In this document: piece by piece, positions 9,274-17,351 of the stretch
How positions within the stretch are numbered: position 1 is the first letter of the stretch
How the letters are laid out: each line of letters starts with the position of its first letter
Assembly: GCA_027339635.1 (NCBI GenBank)
Contig: DAHWNZ010000003.1
Location: 1 to 64,000 of the forward strand
Direction of reading: 5' to 3'
From: AG-12 sp027339635
GTDB taxonomy: Bacteria; Chloroflexota; Dormibacteria; Aeolococcales; Bog-877
Length of the DNA: 64,000 nucleotides
Translations under genes and position numbers: made by a program
Notes under the pieces: generated by a model
Seen by the model: the letters and a program-made list of their open reading frames with translations, nothing else
The model's database searches: none
Told to the model about the DNA's origin: nothing

Positions 9274-10643
9274 TGGCCCAAAGGGTCGTAGTCCTAGGAG
9301 GGGGGCCAGCTGGCGATGTGGCCGCTCTGCGCGCAGCTCAGATGGGAGCGGATGTAGTGCTCGTCGAGCGCCGCGAGTTGGGCGGCACCTGCCTCAACCG
9401 CGGCTGTGTTCCTAGCAAGGCCCTGCTCGCGATATCCGCGCTGGCGAGCAAGATCCAGCGCGCCCATGAATTCGGACTCATGGTGGATGGGCTGACCTTC
9501 GACTTTCCCAGGATGCAGGAGCGCAAGGATGAGATCGTGCTCAAGATGCGTCAGGGGGTTGAGGCGGCCTGCAGACGCAAGAAGGTCAAGGTGGTTCAAG
9601 AGCAGGGCCGTCTGGACGGGGGCGCCGTGGTGGCTGGCGGCGTCGGCTATCCTTACGACCACCTCATCGTGTGTGTGGGGACCGAGCCGTCCGGCCTGCC
9701 CGGCATCGATATGTCCCATCCCCGCGTGATCACCTCCGACGGTGTCTGGACCCTGAAGGAGATTCCCAAGAGGCTATTGATCATCGGTGGTGGAGTGATC
9801 GGCTGCGAGTTTGCGAGCCTCTTCGCGCCCCTCGGTTCGCAGGTCACCGTTGTGGAGATGCTGCCTCAGCTGCTGGCGGGCGTCGACCGGCGCACAGCCC
9901 AGCAGTTTCAGCGGCTCCTGGAGGGCCACGGAGTCCGGGTCCACCTGGAAAGCATGGTGGAGAAGGTGGACTATGGCGAGGAGTCCATCACGGCCACGCT
10001 CTCCGATGGGACCGATCTGGAAGCCAGCACACTGCTGGTCGCGGTGGGCCGGACACCCCAGACCCTGTCAATCGGGCTGGAGGAGGCCGGCGTGACGATA
10101 GATGCCCGGGGCCACCTTGAGGTGGATGAATTCCTCAGGACCGGCAACGAGTCGATCTGGGCAGCCGGGGATTGCATAGGCGGTCTCCAGCTTGCGCATC
10201 TGGCCAGCGCCGAGGCGGCCAGGGCTGCCGAGAATGCCCTTGATCCGCAGTTGCGACGGCCTATGGATCGCACCGTGGTGCCGAACTGCATCTTCACAAG
10301 CCCCGAGATTGCCACTGTCGGGCTGCACGCCGATCTCGCCAGGGAAGCCGGCCACGAGGTGAAGATTGGCCAGGCACGCTTCGTGGGTGAGGCCAAGGCG
10401 TTGGCGGAGGGCGAGCCGGAAGGCTATGTTCAGCTGGTAGCCGACGCCCAGGATGACCGCCTGCTGGGGGCCACGATCATGGGGCCGCATGCGGTTGAGT
10501 TGATCCACGAGGTGGGTGTCGCGATCAGCGACGGCTTCACCATGGCGGAGCTGGGAGACGTGATACACGCTCACCCAACCGTAAGCGAGGTCGTCATGGA
10601 TGCAGCCCAGCAGGGCCATGGAGTTGCCCCCTACCTGAGCTGA
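9273..10643 (+). CDS. lpdA: Dihydrolipoyl dehydrogenase (E3)
   Basis: This flavoprotein reoxidises the dihydrolipoyl arms of 2-oxo-acid dehydrogenase complexes and makes NADH. The 456-residue protein has an N-terminal FAD-binding loop (VVVLGGGPAGDVAALRA, with Ala-Gly-Asp in place of the usual Gly-Gly-Tyr), the redox disulfide GGTCLNRGCVPSK (Cys40/Cys45), a second Rossmann motif (LLIIGGGVIGCEFASLFAPL), the FAD segment IWAAGDCIGG, and the C-terminal His-Glu region HAHPTVSEVV near residue 434. Its ATG overlaps the stop of the E2-E1 fusion (ATGA-type coupling), so the two genes make a self-contained 2-oxoglutarate dehydrogenase complex. A terminator follows. Confidence 0.95.
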   Translation: MAQRVVVLGGGPAGDVAALRAAQMGADVVLVERRELGGTCLNRGCVPSKALLAISALASKIQRAHEFGLMVDGLTFDFPRMQERKDEIVLKMRQGVEAACRRKKVKVVQEQGRLDGGAVVAGGVGYPYDHLIVCVGTEPSGLPGIDMSHPRVITSDGVWTLKEIPKRLLIIGGGVIGCEFASLFAPLGSQVTVVEMLPQLLAGVDRRTAQQFQRLLEGHGVRVHLESMVEKVDYGEESITATLSDGTDLEASTLLVAVGRTPQTLSIGLEEAGVTIDARGHLEVDEFLRTGNESIWAAGDCIGGLQLAHLASAEAARAAENALDPQLRRPMDRTVVPNCIFTSPEIATVGLHADLAREAGHEVKIGQARFVGEAKALAEGEPEGYVQLVADAQDDRLLGATIMGPHAVELIHEVGVAISDGFTMAELGDVIHAHPTVSEVVMDAAQQGHGVAPYLS

Positions 10644-10681
10644 CGCGGCCGTCCTTGATCCCGTGGCCGGACTGATGTCCC

Positions 10682-10708
10682 GGAGAGCAGCGATGGCTCT
10701 CCCTTTTT
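10682..10708 (+). terminator. Intrinsic terminator of the kgd-lpdA operon
   Basis: GGAGAGC (10682-10688) pairs perfectly with GCTCTCC (10696-10702) around a 7-nt loop, followed by C and TTTTT. It lies 39 bp after the lpdA stop. Confidence 0.8.
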
Positions 10709-10742
10709 CAGCCGCGGCCTTTGCCGCCACGACGAGGGTGAT

Positions 10743-10934
10743 ATGGACGAATCTGAGCAGCGCTGGACACGACCGAAAGGCCCGAATCCGGCTTCTCGGG
10801 GCGGAGGGGTAGGCGGGCATAAGATGGAGGAGTCCTCGGCCACCCTCGAGCGATCCGTGTACGGGTACCTGGGATGGGGGATCTCGACAGACCCCCTGAT
10901 GGAGCAGCTCCGCGGACCGGTTGACCACCTTTGA
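10743..10934 (+). CDS. Small protein, probable antitoxin partner of the PIN toxin
   Basis: The 63-residue protein starts with ATG after GAGG and its stop codon overlaps the start of the following PIN-domain gene by four bases (TTGA), the coupling usual in toxin-antitoxin pairs. It does not match a VapB DNA-binding fold that I can recognise; the segment from the second Met (MEESSATLERSVYGYLGWG, residue 28 onward) is the more protein-like part, so the true start may be there. Identification rests on position and size only. Confidence 0.45.
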   Translation: MDESEQRWTRPKGPNPASRGGGVGGHKMEESSATLERSVYGYLGWGISTDPLMEQLRGPVDHL

Positions 10935-11407
10935 GGACGGCGGTTGACTCCAACATCCTGATCGACATCCTGAGCCCCGATCCTGCCAACGGCAGCGAAT
11001 CGTGGGCCGCGCTGCAGTCCAGCCTAAAGCGGGGCCCGGTGGTCGCGTGCGACGTGGTGTACGGCGAGGTCGCCGGTCTCTTCCCGACCGTTGGCGAGGC
11101 CCGTCGGGTTCTGGCCAGGCTGGGCGTCGAGTATGAGCCGACCTCGGAGCGAGCGGCACTCCAGGCATCCCGGATCTTTCGGGCTTACCAGCGCAACGGC
11201 GGCGAACGGATCCGCTTGGCCCCGGACTTTCTCGTCGGCGCGCATGCCATGGACCGCGCCGACCGGCTACTCACCCGCGACCGAGGGTTCTACCGGGCCT
11301 ATTTCAGAGACCTGCTGGTGGTCGAGCCCTCGATGCCAGAAAGCTCGATTACTGCTCCGGCCCTTGTCGCCAGCCGCGCCCGCCTCACTCCACAGCGAGG
11401 CAGGTGA
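10931..11407 (+). CDS. vapC: PIN-domain ribonuclease, VapC-like toxin
   Basis: PIN nucleases cleave RNA with a cluster of acidic residues. All four are visible: Asp6 in TAVDSNILIDIL, Glu near 45 in VYGEVAGLF, Asp near 98 in LAPDFLVGAHA, and Asp near 116 in LLTRDRGFYRAYF. The closing block RDRGFYRAYFRDLLVV is typical of a VapC subgroup. The 158-residue length is slightly above the family norm because of a Ser/Ala/Arg-rich tail. It starts at TTG overlapping the upstream small gene. Its 3' end overlaps the convergent RAM-domain gene by 23 bp. Confidence 0.75.
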   Translation: MRTAVDSNILIDILSPDPANGSESWAALQSSLKRGPVVACDVVYGEVAGLFPTVGEARRVLARLGVEYEPTSERAALQASRIFRAYQRNGGERIRLAPDFLVGAHAMDRADRLLTRDRGFYRAYFRDLLVVEPSMPESSITAPALVASRARLTPQRGR

Positions 11408-11615
11408 TGGTGCGCGACACCCCGCTGAAGCTCTGGATCCGGTCCACGATCAGGGTGCCGATGCCCTTCACGTCGTCAGCCTGGATCTGGGCGATGGCGT
11501 CGTATTCCCCCGTGATCGCATCCACCTGGAGCACTCCCGCCTCTCTGCGCAAGCGCTGCACGACGTCCATCGCCTTGCCCGGTTCCAGGGTCATGAGGAT
11601 GTAGGCCCGAACCAT
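11385..11615 (-). CDS. Stand-alone Lrp/AsnC ligand-binding (RAM) domain protein
   Basis: The 76-residue protein MVRAYILMTLEPGKAMDVVQ… with GVLQVDAITGEYDAIAQIQ and the VDRIQSFSGVSRTITCLAV ending is the regulation-of-amino-acid-metabolism domain of Lrp/AsnC proteins without a DNA-binding helix-turn-helix. Such single-domain forms assemble into oligomers and bind amino acids or modulate full-length Lrp proteins. I chose ATG 11615, preceded by a strong GAGGAGGGAG. The frame upstream of it does not look coding. The nearby threonine-catabolic genes make amino-acid sensing plausible, but that is inference. Confidence 0.8.
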   Translation of the reverse strand: MVRAYILMTLEPGKAMDVVQRLRREAGVLQVDAITGEYDAIAQIQADDVKGIGTLIVDRIQSFSGVSRTITCLAVE

Positions 11616-11978
11616 TCTGCTCCCTCCTCTTCGATTCTCCCGCGTCCGAACGAACGCGTCGCTGGCCAAGATATCCGATCTTTGCTCTGAGGGGTAGGGA
11701 TCGGGGGATATCAAAGCCGCCACCTGCCGCCAAGCCCCTGCCGCCGCCTGCCTGGACCACACCTCGGAGAGGGATCGACCCGGCCACGCCCACTGCGCCG
11801 ACTTGCTGCCGGATCCTCGGGGATCTCCTTCGCTCTGATCGCTGTGACTGGCTTCCGAGGCTCATGGGGCGGTCGCCCTGACGCCGGGAGACGCGATGCT
11901 CCCATGATGGGGGAGGATGCGGAGTCGCATCATTGGAGTGCGGCTTCGATCGCACAAAACCGCCATGGAGGCAGAGCG
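11616..11978. other. Gene-free divergent region upstream of tdh
   Basis: About 360 bp between the leftward RAM gene and tdh. Open frames here are short and not protein-like. I saw no strong promoter, terminator or riboswitch; it probably carries both promoters. Confidence 0.4.
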
Positions 11979-13025
11979 TTGCGCGCAGTACTAAAGCGGC
12001 ATCCGCAAAGAGGGGCAGAGCTGGCGGAGGTCCCTGATCCCCGGCCCGGCCCCGGTGAGGCGCTGCTCAAGCCGGTGGCGATGGGTATCTGCGGCACCGA
12101 CCTTCACATCTTGGATTGGAATCCCTGGGCCTCCGCCCGAGTCCATCCCCCACGGGTCATGGGCCATGAGATGGCCGGGCTGGTCATGGCCCTGGGTGAA
12201 GGGGTTGACGATCTGGCGGTCGGAGACCTGGTGGGAGTTGAAACCCACGTAGTCTGCGGCACTTGTCCCCAGTGCCTGCGAGGAGACTTCCACGTGTGTC
12301 AGCGGACGCGCATCCTGGGAGTCGATGCCGATGGCGCATGGGCCGAGTTGGTGGCGCTTCCAGGGCGCAATTGCCGGCCCGCGCCCGCTGGGTTGGATCC
12401 CGCCGTCATCGCTTTCCAGGAGCCCATGGGCAACGCCGTCCACGCGGCCTCCCAGGGCCCGCTCAGGGACCGTGTGGTGCTCGTGACCGGGTGCGGACCG
12501 ATTGGACTTGCAGCAGTCGGGGTGGCCAAGGCAGAGGGGGCTAGCCGGGTGGTGGCGGTGGACCGAGTCGCAGCCCGTCTGAGGATCGCCGAGGAGATGG
12601 GTGCGGACGCCCTGGTCGACACTTCGCGCGCTCCCGATCTGGTGCCCGAGCTCACCAGGGCGTGCCGCGGGACCGCAGATGTGGTCTTGGAGATGTCCGG
12701 CCACCCGGCGCTGATCGGCGCCGCCCTGAGCGTGATATCGCCGGGAGGATGGGTCAGCCTGTTGGGCCTGGGGGACGAGGATGTGCGCATCGACCTCTCC
12801 ACGATGGTGGTCATGCGCGGGGTTACCCTGTTTGGGGTAACGGGCCGCAGACAGTTTGAAACGTGGGACAGAACCTCCGCCTATCTCAGCTCGGGCGCTG
12901 TGGACGTGAGGCCCATACTGACTGACAGGGTGCCGATACTTGAATTCGAGAGGGCGGCGAACCTGGCTCGGGCAGGGGCCGTGGGCAAGGTAATTCTCTA
13001 TCCTCCGGAGGGCGAATGGCGATGA
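11979..13025 (+). CDS. tdh: L-threonine 3-dehydrogenase, zinc-dependent
   Basis: It oxidises L-threonine to 2-amino-3-ketobutyrate with NAD+. This medium-chain dehydrogenase has the catalytic-zinc region GICGTDLHILDWN (about 36-48), MGHEMAG (about 60-66), the structural-zinc cluster CGTCPQCLRGDFHVC (about 93-107) and a Rossmann motif VLVTGCGPIGLAAV. I chose the TTG at 11979 because GGAGG sits seven bases upstream and homology begins there (LRAVLKRH); this gives 348 residues, close to known Tdh. The next gene, overlapping by 10 bp, is the second pathway enzyme, which separates it from other sorbitol- or alcohol-type relatives. Confidence 0.9.
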   Translation: MRAVLKRHPQRGAELAEVPDPRPGPGEALLKPVAMGICGTDLHILDWNPWASARVHPPRVMGHEMAGLVMALGEGVDDLAVGDLVGVETHVVCGTCPQCLRGDFHVCQRTRILGVDADGAWAELVALPGRNCRPAPAGLDPAVIAFQEPMGNAVHAASQGPLRDRVVLVTGCGPIGLAAVGVAKAEGASRVVAVDRVAARLRIAEEMGADALVDTSRAPDLVPELTRACRGTADVVLEMSGHPALIGAALSVISPGGWVSLLGLGDEDVRIDLSTMVVMRGVTLFGVTGRRQFETWDRTSAYLSSGAVDVRPILTDRVPILEFERAANLARAGAVGKVILYPPEGEWR

Positions 13026-14239
13026 TCGATTTGGACACCAGCCTGCGCGCGGACCTCGATTTGTTGAGGGAGGAGGGCCGCTTTCGGCCGCTTGCGGTGC
13101 TGCAGAGCCCCCAGGATGCTGAGGTGGTCATAGATGGACGCCGGCTCATCAACCTCTCCTCCAACAACTACCTTGGCCTGAACACCCACCCCAGGCTGGA
13201 GCAGGCCGCCATTGACGCGGTGAGGAAGTGGGGTGCCGGATCCGGTGCGGTCCGCACGATTGCGGGAACGCAGTCGATTCACGAGGAGCTGGAGGCGCGG
13301 CTGGCACGGTTCAAGGGAACTCCGGCTGCGCTCACTCTGCAGAGCGGCTACACCGCCAATGTGGCGGTCCTGGGAGGAGTGCTGGGAGAGCAGGACGCGG
13401 TTGTCAGCGACGCTCTCAACCACGCCAGCATCATCGATGGCATCAGGCTGACCAAGGCTCGCCGCTACGTCTTCCCCCATCGTGACCTGGATGGGCTGGA
13501 GAGGTGTCTCGAGCAGGCTCGCGACGACGGGCGGCGACGGGTGCTGGTGGTCACCGATGGCGTCTTCAGCATGGACGGCGACATCGCCCCGCTGCCCCAG
13601 ATCGTGGAGCGCAGCGAGGCGTTTGGAGCGGCGGTGATGGTTGACGACGCTCATGCCTCGGGAGTCCTGGGACGGCATGGCAGGGGTTCGGTGGACCATT
13701 TCGGGCTCGAGGGTCGGGTTGCCATCCAGGTGGGTACCCTCAGCAAGGCGGTCGGGGTCCTGGGCGGGTACGCGGCCGGCTCACAGGCCTTGCGCGACAC
13801 CCTGATCCACCTAGGTCGACCGTTCTTGTTCTCGACGTCCCATCCGCCGGCGGTCGTCGCCGCGTGCCTGGCGGCCCTGGAAGTGATGGAGGATGAGCCG
13901 GAGCGGCAGGAGCGGCTCTGGGACAATGCCCGCTACTTCAAGGCGGGCCTGACCGAGCTTGGGTTCGACTGTGGTCGTAGCGAGACGCCGATCACACCGG
14001 TCATCGTGGGCCCGGCCAGCGTCGCCATGGCGCTGTCCGATGAACTTCGGGCAAGGGGGGTGTTCGCCCAGGGGATCGGATTTCCAACCGTAGCCCGGGA
14101 TCAGGGGCGGGTGCGCACCATCGTCACCTCCAGCCACACTCGGGAACACCTGGACGCGGCCCTGGAGGCGTTCTCGGACGCCGCCCTGGCCCTCCACCTG
14201 GAATTGCGGCCGACGGCGACCGGGGCGGGCCCGGCGTAA
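13016..14239 (+). CDS. kbl: Glycine C-acetyltransferase (2-amino-3-ketobutyrate CoA ligase)
   Basis: This PLP enzyme cleaves 2-amino-3-ketobutyrate with CoA to glycine and acetyl-CoA, completing threonine breakdown started by Tdh. The 407-residue protein has SSNNYLGLNTHPRL near the start, AGTQSIHEELE, VDDAHASGVLGRHGRG, and the PLP lysine in GTLSKAVGVLGGY (about Lys243). The fold also includes 8-amino-7-oxononanoate synthase; overlap with tdh decides for Kbl. ATG 13016 follows a GGAGG; a second ATG two codons later is also possible. Confidence 0.92.
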   Translation: MAMIDLDTSLRADLDLLREEGRFRPLAVLQSPQDAEVVIDGRRLINLSSNNYLGLNTHPRLEQAAIDAVRKWGAGSGAVRTIAGTQSIHEELEARLARFKGTPAALTLQSGYTANVAVLGGVLGEQDAVVSDALNHASIIDGIRLTKARRYVFPHRDLDGLERCLEQARDDGRRRVLVVTDGVFSMDGDIAPLPQIVERSEAFGAAVMVDDAHASGVLGRHGRGSVDHFGLEGRVAIQVGTLSKAVGVLGGYAAGSQALRDTLIHLGRPFLFSTSHPPAVVAACLAALEVMEDEPERQERLWDNARYFKAGLTELGFDCGRSETPITPVIVGPASVAMALSDELRARGVFAQGIGFPTVARDQGRVRTIVTSSHTREHLDAALEAFSDAALALHLELRPTATGAGPA

Positions 14240-14241
14240 CC

Positions 14242-14916
14242 ATGGCGGGTCTGCCGGAATTGTCGTCATTGGGTGGGGGGGCTCGGCCAGGGCCCTCGCC
14301 GCCTAAAAGGGGAGCCAGAACACAGGAGGAGTTGGAGGAGGAGCGCCAGCTGGTCGAGGCGGCGAAGACCGACCCGGGAGCGTTCGCCACTCTCTATGAC
14401 CGCTATGTCGACGCCATCCACGCCTATGTCTATCACCAGACCGGAAGTTGGGAGCGGGCTGAGGATGTCACCGCCACCACCTTCATGCGCGCGTACGCCG
14501 AGATCGAGAAATTCGAATGGCGCGGGGTGCCGTACTCCGCCTGGCTGTATCGGGTCGCATCCAACCTGGTCATGCGGGATCACCGACACCCCAGCTGGAT
14601 CGAGCTGCCGGAGGGACTCGTGGACCCGGGCGAGGGGCCGGAGGACGCTGCCGTACGCTCCGAGCGGGTCAGGCGAATCCAGGCGGCCGTGCGCCACCTC
14701 TCCGTCGATCAGCGGCAGGCGATCACCCTGCGCTTCGGGTCGGGGATGCGCAACGCGGAGATCGCCCAGGTGATGCGCAAGAGTGAGGGCGCGGTCAAGC
14801 TGCTGGTCTTTCGGGCCCTGCGCTCTCTGGAGCGCCGCCTCGGGCCCGACTTTGAGGAACAATTCAAGCCCCGGCTCAGGGTGGCACCACCCGACTACCC
14901 AGCGGAGGAGACGTGA
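14242..14916 (+). CDS. ECF-type RNA polymerase sigma factor
   Basis: The 224-residue protein has sigma region 2 (FATLYDRYVDAIHAYVYHQ, WERAEDVTATTFMRAYAEI, PYSAWLYRVASNLVMRDHR) and region 4 (LSVDQRQAITLRFGSGMRN and a helix-turn-helix ending KSEGAVKLLVFRALRSLERRL). Regions 1 and 3 are absent, as in ECF sigmas. It starts two bases after kbl; the first 25 residues are Gly/Pro-rich and non-conserved, so a later start is possible. The following small membrane protein is the probable anti-sigma partner. The target promoters are unknown. Confidence 0.88.
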   Translation: MAGLPELSSLGGGARPGPSPPKRGARTQEELEEERQLVEAAKTDPGAFATLYDRYVDAIHAYVYHQTGSWERAEDVTATTFMRAYAEIEKFEWRGVPYSAWLYRVASNLVMRDHRHPSWIELPEGLVDPGEGPEDAAVRSERVRRIQAAVRHLSVDQRQAITLRFGSGMRNAEIAQVMRKSEGAVKLLVFRALRSLERRLGPDFEEQFKPRLRVAPPDYPAEET

Positions 14917-14917
14917 G

Positions 14918-15268
14918 ATGACCAGTCGAGAAGAGAGGCGATTGGCTACGGATCTCGCCGGATGGTTGGAGGGTGAGCACGGAATCGGCGACAGCGATCC
15001 CACCACCAGGGCGGTGGCGCGGACGGCGGTGCTGCTGGTGGACGCCCTGGCGCCGCGCCCGCTGCGAGCCGACACCAGGGCTCACATCTACCAGCGCGCG
15101 CTTTCGGAGGCCAACCGGCGGCGCGGCCCACAGGGCTCTGGCCCAGAGGTTTTGAGAGTGGCCCGACAGCTGCAGGTGCCGGCGTTGCTGGGCCTGGGCG
15201 GGGTGGCGGCTGGGGTCGTGGTCGGCTTGACCGTCCTGCGTCAACGCGAGGCCAGGATCTCCGCCTAG
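14918..15268 (+). CDS. Small single-pass membrane protein, possible anti-sigma factor
   Basis: The gene starts one base after the ECF sigma stop with AGGAG just upstream, so the two are co-expressed. The 116-residue protein has a soluble N-terminal part (about 1-80) and one hydrophobic helix near the C-terminus (about 85-105, PALLGLGGVAAGVVVGLTVL). Membrane-bound partners encoded directly behind ECF sigmas are usually anti-sigma factors. I see no zinc-binding HxxxCxxC motif, so the assignment rests on position and topology. Confidence 0.6.
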   Translation: MTSREERRLATDLAGWLEGEHGIGDSDPTTRAVARTAVLLVDALAPRPLRADTRAHIYQRALSEANRRRGPQGSGPEVLRVARQLQVPALLGLGGVAAGVVVGLTVLRQREARISA

Positions 15269-15304
15269 GAAGTCCCGGGGGGCGGCTGGATCGGGGCTCC
15301 CCCT

Positions 15305-15310
15305 TACAAT
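15305..15310 (+). promoter_or_regulatory. -10 element of galU, leaderless type
   Basis: TACAAT ends 8 bases before the GTG start codon and no ribosome binding site is present, so transcription probably begins at or just before the start codon. Confidence 0.55.
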
Positions 15311-15318
15311 CCCCCACT

Positions 15319-16188
15319 GTGAGTGGTGTGCGGACCGTGGTGGTGCCGGCAGGTGGCCTCGGTACGCGCTTTTTGCCTGCCACCAAGGCGCTCCCGAAAG
15401 AGATGGTGCCTGTCGGAGACCGGCCCGCGATCCAGTGGGGGATAGAGGAGGCCGTGGCGTCGGGGGTGCGCCGGGCCGTCATCGTGACCGCCCCGGGGAA
15501 GGACCTCATCCGCGCTCATTTCGCCCCGGATCCCGAACTCGAGGAGACGCTCAGCGGGCGCGGCGCCACCGAGCTGGCCGCCCGCATCCGCGGAATTGCG
15601 TCGATGTGCCGGGTCGAGTTCGTCGAACAGGCGCAGCCACTAGGCTTGGGCCATGCGGTGCTCACGGCTCTGCCCAAGCTGGGCGACGAGTCAGCGGCTG
15701 CGGTACTTCTGCCCGATGACCTGTTCTCCGGGTCCCCCCCGCTGCTTGCCCAGCTCATAGAGGCTTACACGTGGGAGCAGTGCACGGTGCTGGCCCTGAG
15801 GAGGTGTCCCAAGGACCAGATCTCACGCTACGGGGTGGCCTCGGTGGAGGGGGAGGGCCCGGTTTTCTTGGTCAGGGACGTGGTCGAGAAGCCCGCCCCG
15901 GAGGACGCTCCCAGCGATCTTGCGATGATGGGGCGGTATGTGCTCACAAGAGACGTCTTCACCGCTCTTGAGGACACCCGTCCGGGGGCACTGGGCGAGA
16001 TCCAGCTCACCGACGCCATCCAGGGAGTTGCCCGCTCAGGCAAGGTTGTCGGAGTCGAGTTCACAGGGGACCTGCTCGACGTTGGGACCCTCGACAGCTG
16101 GCTCGCGACCAACGCCGCCATTGTCTGGCGCGACCCTGAGCTCGGCCCGGCGCTAAGGGCCAGGATCGAGGAGCTGGAGTCCCTGTAG
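15319..16188 (+). CDS. galU: UTP--glucose-1-phosphate uridylyltransferase
   Basis: It makes UDP-glucose for glycans and cell-envelope sugars. The 289-residue protein has the nucleotidyltransferase signature VVPAGGLGTRFLPATKALPKE (about 7-27), IQWGIEEAVASG, QPLGLGHAVLTA, the Asp of LPDDLFSG, and VRDVVEKPAPEDAPS, all as in bacterial GalU. GTG 15319 is used; no Shine-Dalgarno is present and a -10 box lies directly upstream, suggesting leaderless translation. The length is normal. Confidence 0.92.
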   Translation: MSGVRTVVVPAGGLGTRFLPATKALPKEMVPVGDRPAIQWGIEEAVASGVRRAVIVTAPGKDLIRAHFAPDPELEETLSGRGATELAARIRGIASMCRVEFVEQAQPLGLGHAVLTALPKLGDESAAAVLLPDDLFSGSPPLLAQLIEAYTWEQCTVLALRRCPKDQISRYGVASVEGEGPVFLVRDVVEKPAPEDAPSDLAMMGRYVLTRDVFTALEDTRPGALGEIQLTDAIQGVARSGKVVGVEFTGDLLDVGTLDSWLATNAAIVWRDPELGPALRARIEELESL

Positions 16189-16202
16189 GGCCGGGGGGCC
16201 GG

Positions 16203-16242
16203 GGCTGAAGATTTCAGCCGCTCAAGGTTTGCGCGCTATACT
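16203..16242 (+). promoter_or_regulatory. Inverted repeat plus -10 element upstream of the small gene at 16309
   Basis: GGCTGAA (16203-16209) pairs with TTCAGCC (16213-16219). A good -10 hexamer TATACT follows at 16237-16242. The repeat covers the expected -35 area, so it could be an operator or the end hairpin of galU. No U-tract follows. Confidence 0.4.
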
Positions 16243-16308
16243 GCAGGGCCAGATGTCAAGCGAGACGGAAACAGCCGTCCCCAGTTCGGAACTCCATCAG
16301 GTAGTGCA

Positions 16309-16581
16309 ATGGCTATGCAACGCCCGCGGCGCGGTGATGACCTTCTGCGCTACCGCAGCCAGGAGGGAGACTTCGAGGTAGAGGTCTCGCACACCCTCAA
16401 CAAGTGGTGTGTCTCCGTACTCAGGCTGGCGGACTCGAGCATCGTGGCCCAGGACTTCTTCCCGGAGCGCTGGAAGGCGATGGCCAGGGCCCAAGACTTC
16501 TTGCGCATTCTCAACATGCGCAATCGACCCGAGCCGGGCGATGCCTCCGGCATGGGGACCTCCAGAGGGCAGGATCTCTGA
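16309..16581 (+). CDS. Conserved-looking small soluble protein of unknown function
   Basis: The 90-residue protein has no signal peptide or membrane segment. Its central part (EGDFEVEVSHTLNKWCVSVLRL … AQDFFPERWKAMARAQDFLRIL) has alternating strand and helix character and looks like a compact folded domain; the last 20 residues are Gly/Ser-rich. It begins 67 bp after a TATACT -10 box. The PHP phosphoesterase gene follows within a few bases. I do not recognise the family. Confidence 0.55.
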   Translation: MAMQRPRRGDDLLRYRSQEGDFEVEVSHTLNKWCVSVLRLADSSIVAQDFFPERWKAMARAQDFLRILNMRNRPEPGDASGMGTSRGQDL

Positions 16582-16595
16582 GCGACCCTGAATCG

Positions 16596-17348
16596 TTGGG
16601 GGCCGGGCACCTGGCTCATCCGCGAATCCCGCCCGGCCACTCGGTGGCCGATCCCCATGCCCACACCCTCGCCAGCGACGGCATGGTCGGTGCTCGGGCA
16701 CTGGTGCGGGCGGCAGCTGACGCTGGTATCCAGGTGCTGGCGGTGACGGACCATGACACCTTTGGCGCGGTCGCGGAGGCGGTGGCGGCCGGTCCGGAGT
16801 TCGGGATTGAGGTGGTTGCGGGCGAAGAGGTCACGACTGAGGCCCGGGCCAATGTCCACGTGGTGGGACTTTTCCTAGCCGGCCCGGTGCGGATGGGCAT
16901 GTCGGTCGCGGACACGATCGCGGCGATCCATGACCAGGGTGGGCTCGCCATCCTGGCCCACCCCTTCATGCCCACTTACTTCGCCTCCATAACCCCGGCC
17001 GCGCTGCGTCGGCTGATCGCCAGAACCCCGGTCGACGGCATCGAGGTGCGCCACACGGCCCTGACCCTGCCGCAACGGGTCAGGGAGCTGGACCGCTTCT
17101 ATGCCCTTCATGAAGACCGCCTGGGCGCTGCGATCGGATCCAGCGACAGCCATTTCGGGGCCCACGACGTGGGGCGCACCGCGGCCGACCTGCGCCGCGC
17201 CATCGAGCACCGTCAAACTAGTCCCCTCGAGGGATTCCGTCGGCCCTCGGGCCCACCGCTCTACACCAGGTTGCAGCAGCAGGCAAGGAGCATGGGTTGG
17301 CTGACGTGGCAACGTTGGCGCGGCAAGATCGGACACGAGGGGGTCTGA
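16596..17348 (+). CDS. PHP-domain phosphoesterase
   Basis: Polymerase-and-histidinol-phosphatase domain proteins hydrolyse phosphoesters (for example nucleoside 3',5'-bisphosphates in the TrpH/RnmAM group) with a trinuclear metal site. Metal ligands are visible in order: ADPHAHTLASDG, VTDHDT, the GEEVT Glu, AILAHPF, RHTA and SSDSHFGAHD. The start is uncertain: TTG 16596 is used, GTG 16644 just before ADPHAH is an alternative, and a CTG overlapping the upstream stop is conceivable. The length (about 250 residues) suits the TrpH-like family. Substrate is not determined. Confidence 0.82.
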   Translation: MGAGHLAHPRIPPGHSVADPHAHTLASDGMVGARALVRAAADAGIQVLAVTDHDTFGAVAEAVAAGPEFGIEVVAGEEVTTEARANVHVVGLFLAGPVRMGMSVADTIAAIHDQGGLAILAHPFMPTYFASITPAALRRLIARTPVDGIEVRHTALTLPQRVRELDRFYALHEDRLGAAIGSSDSHFGAHDVGRTAADLRRAIEHRQTSPLEGFRRPSGPPLYTRLQQQARSMGWLTWQRWRGKIGHEGV

Positions 17349-17351
17349 GCG

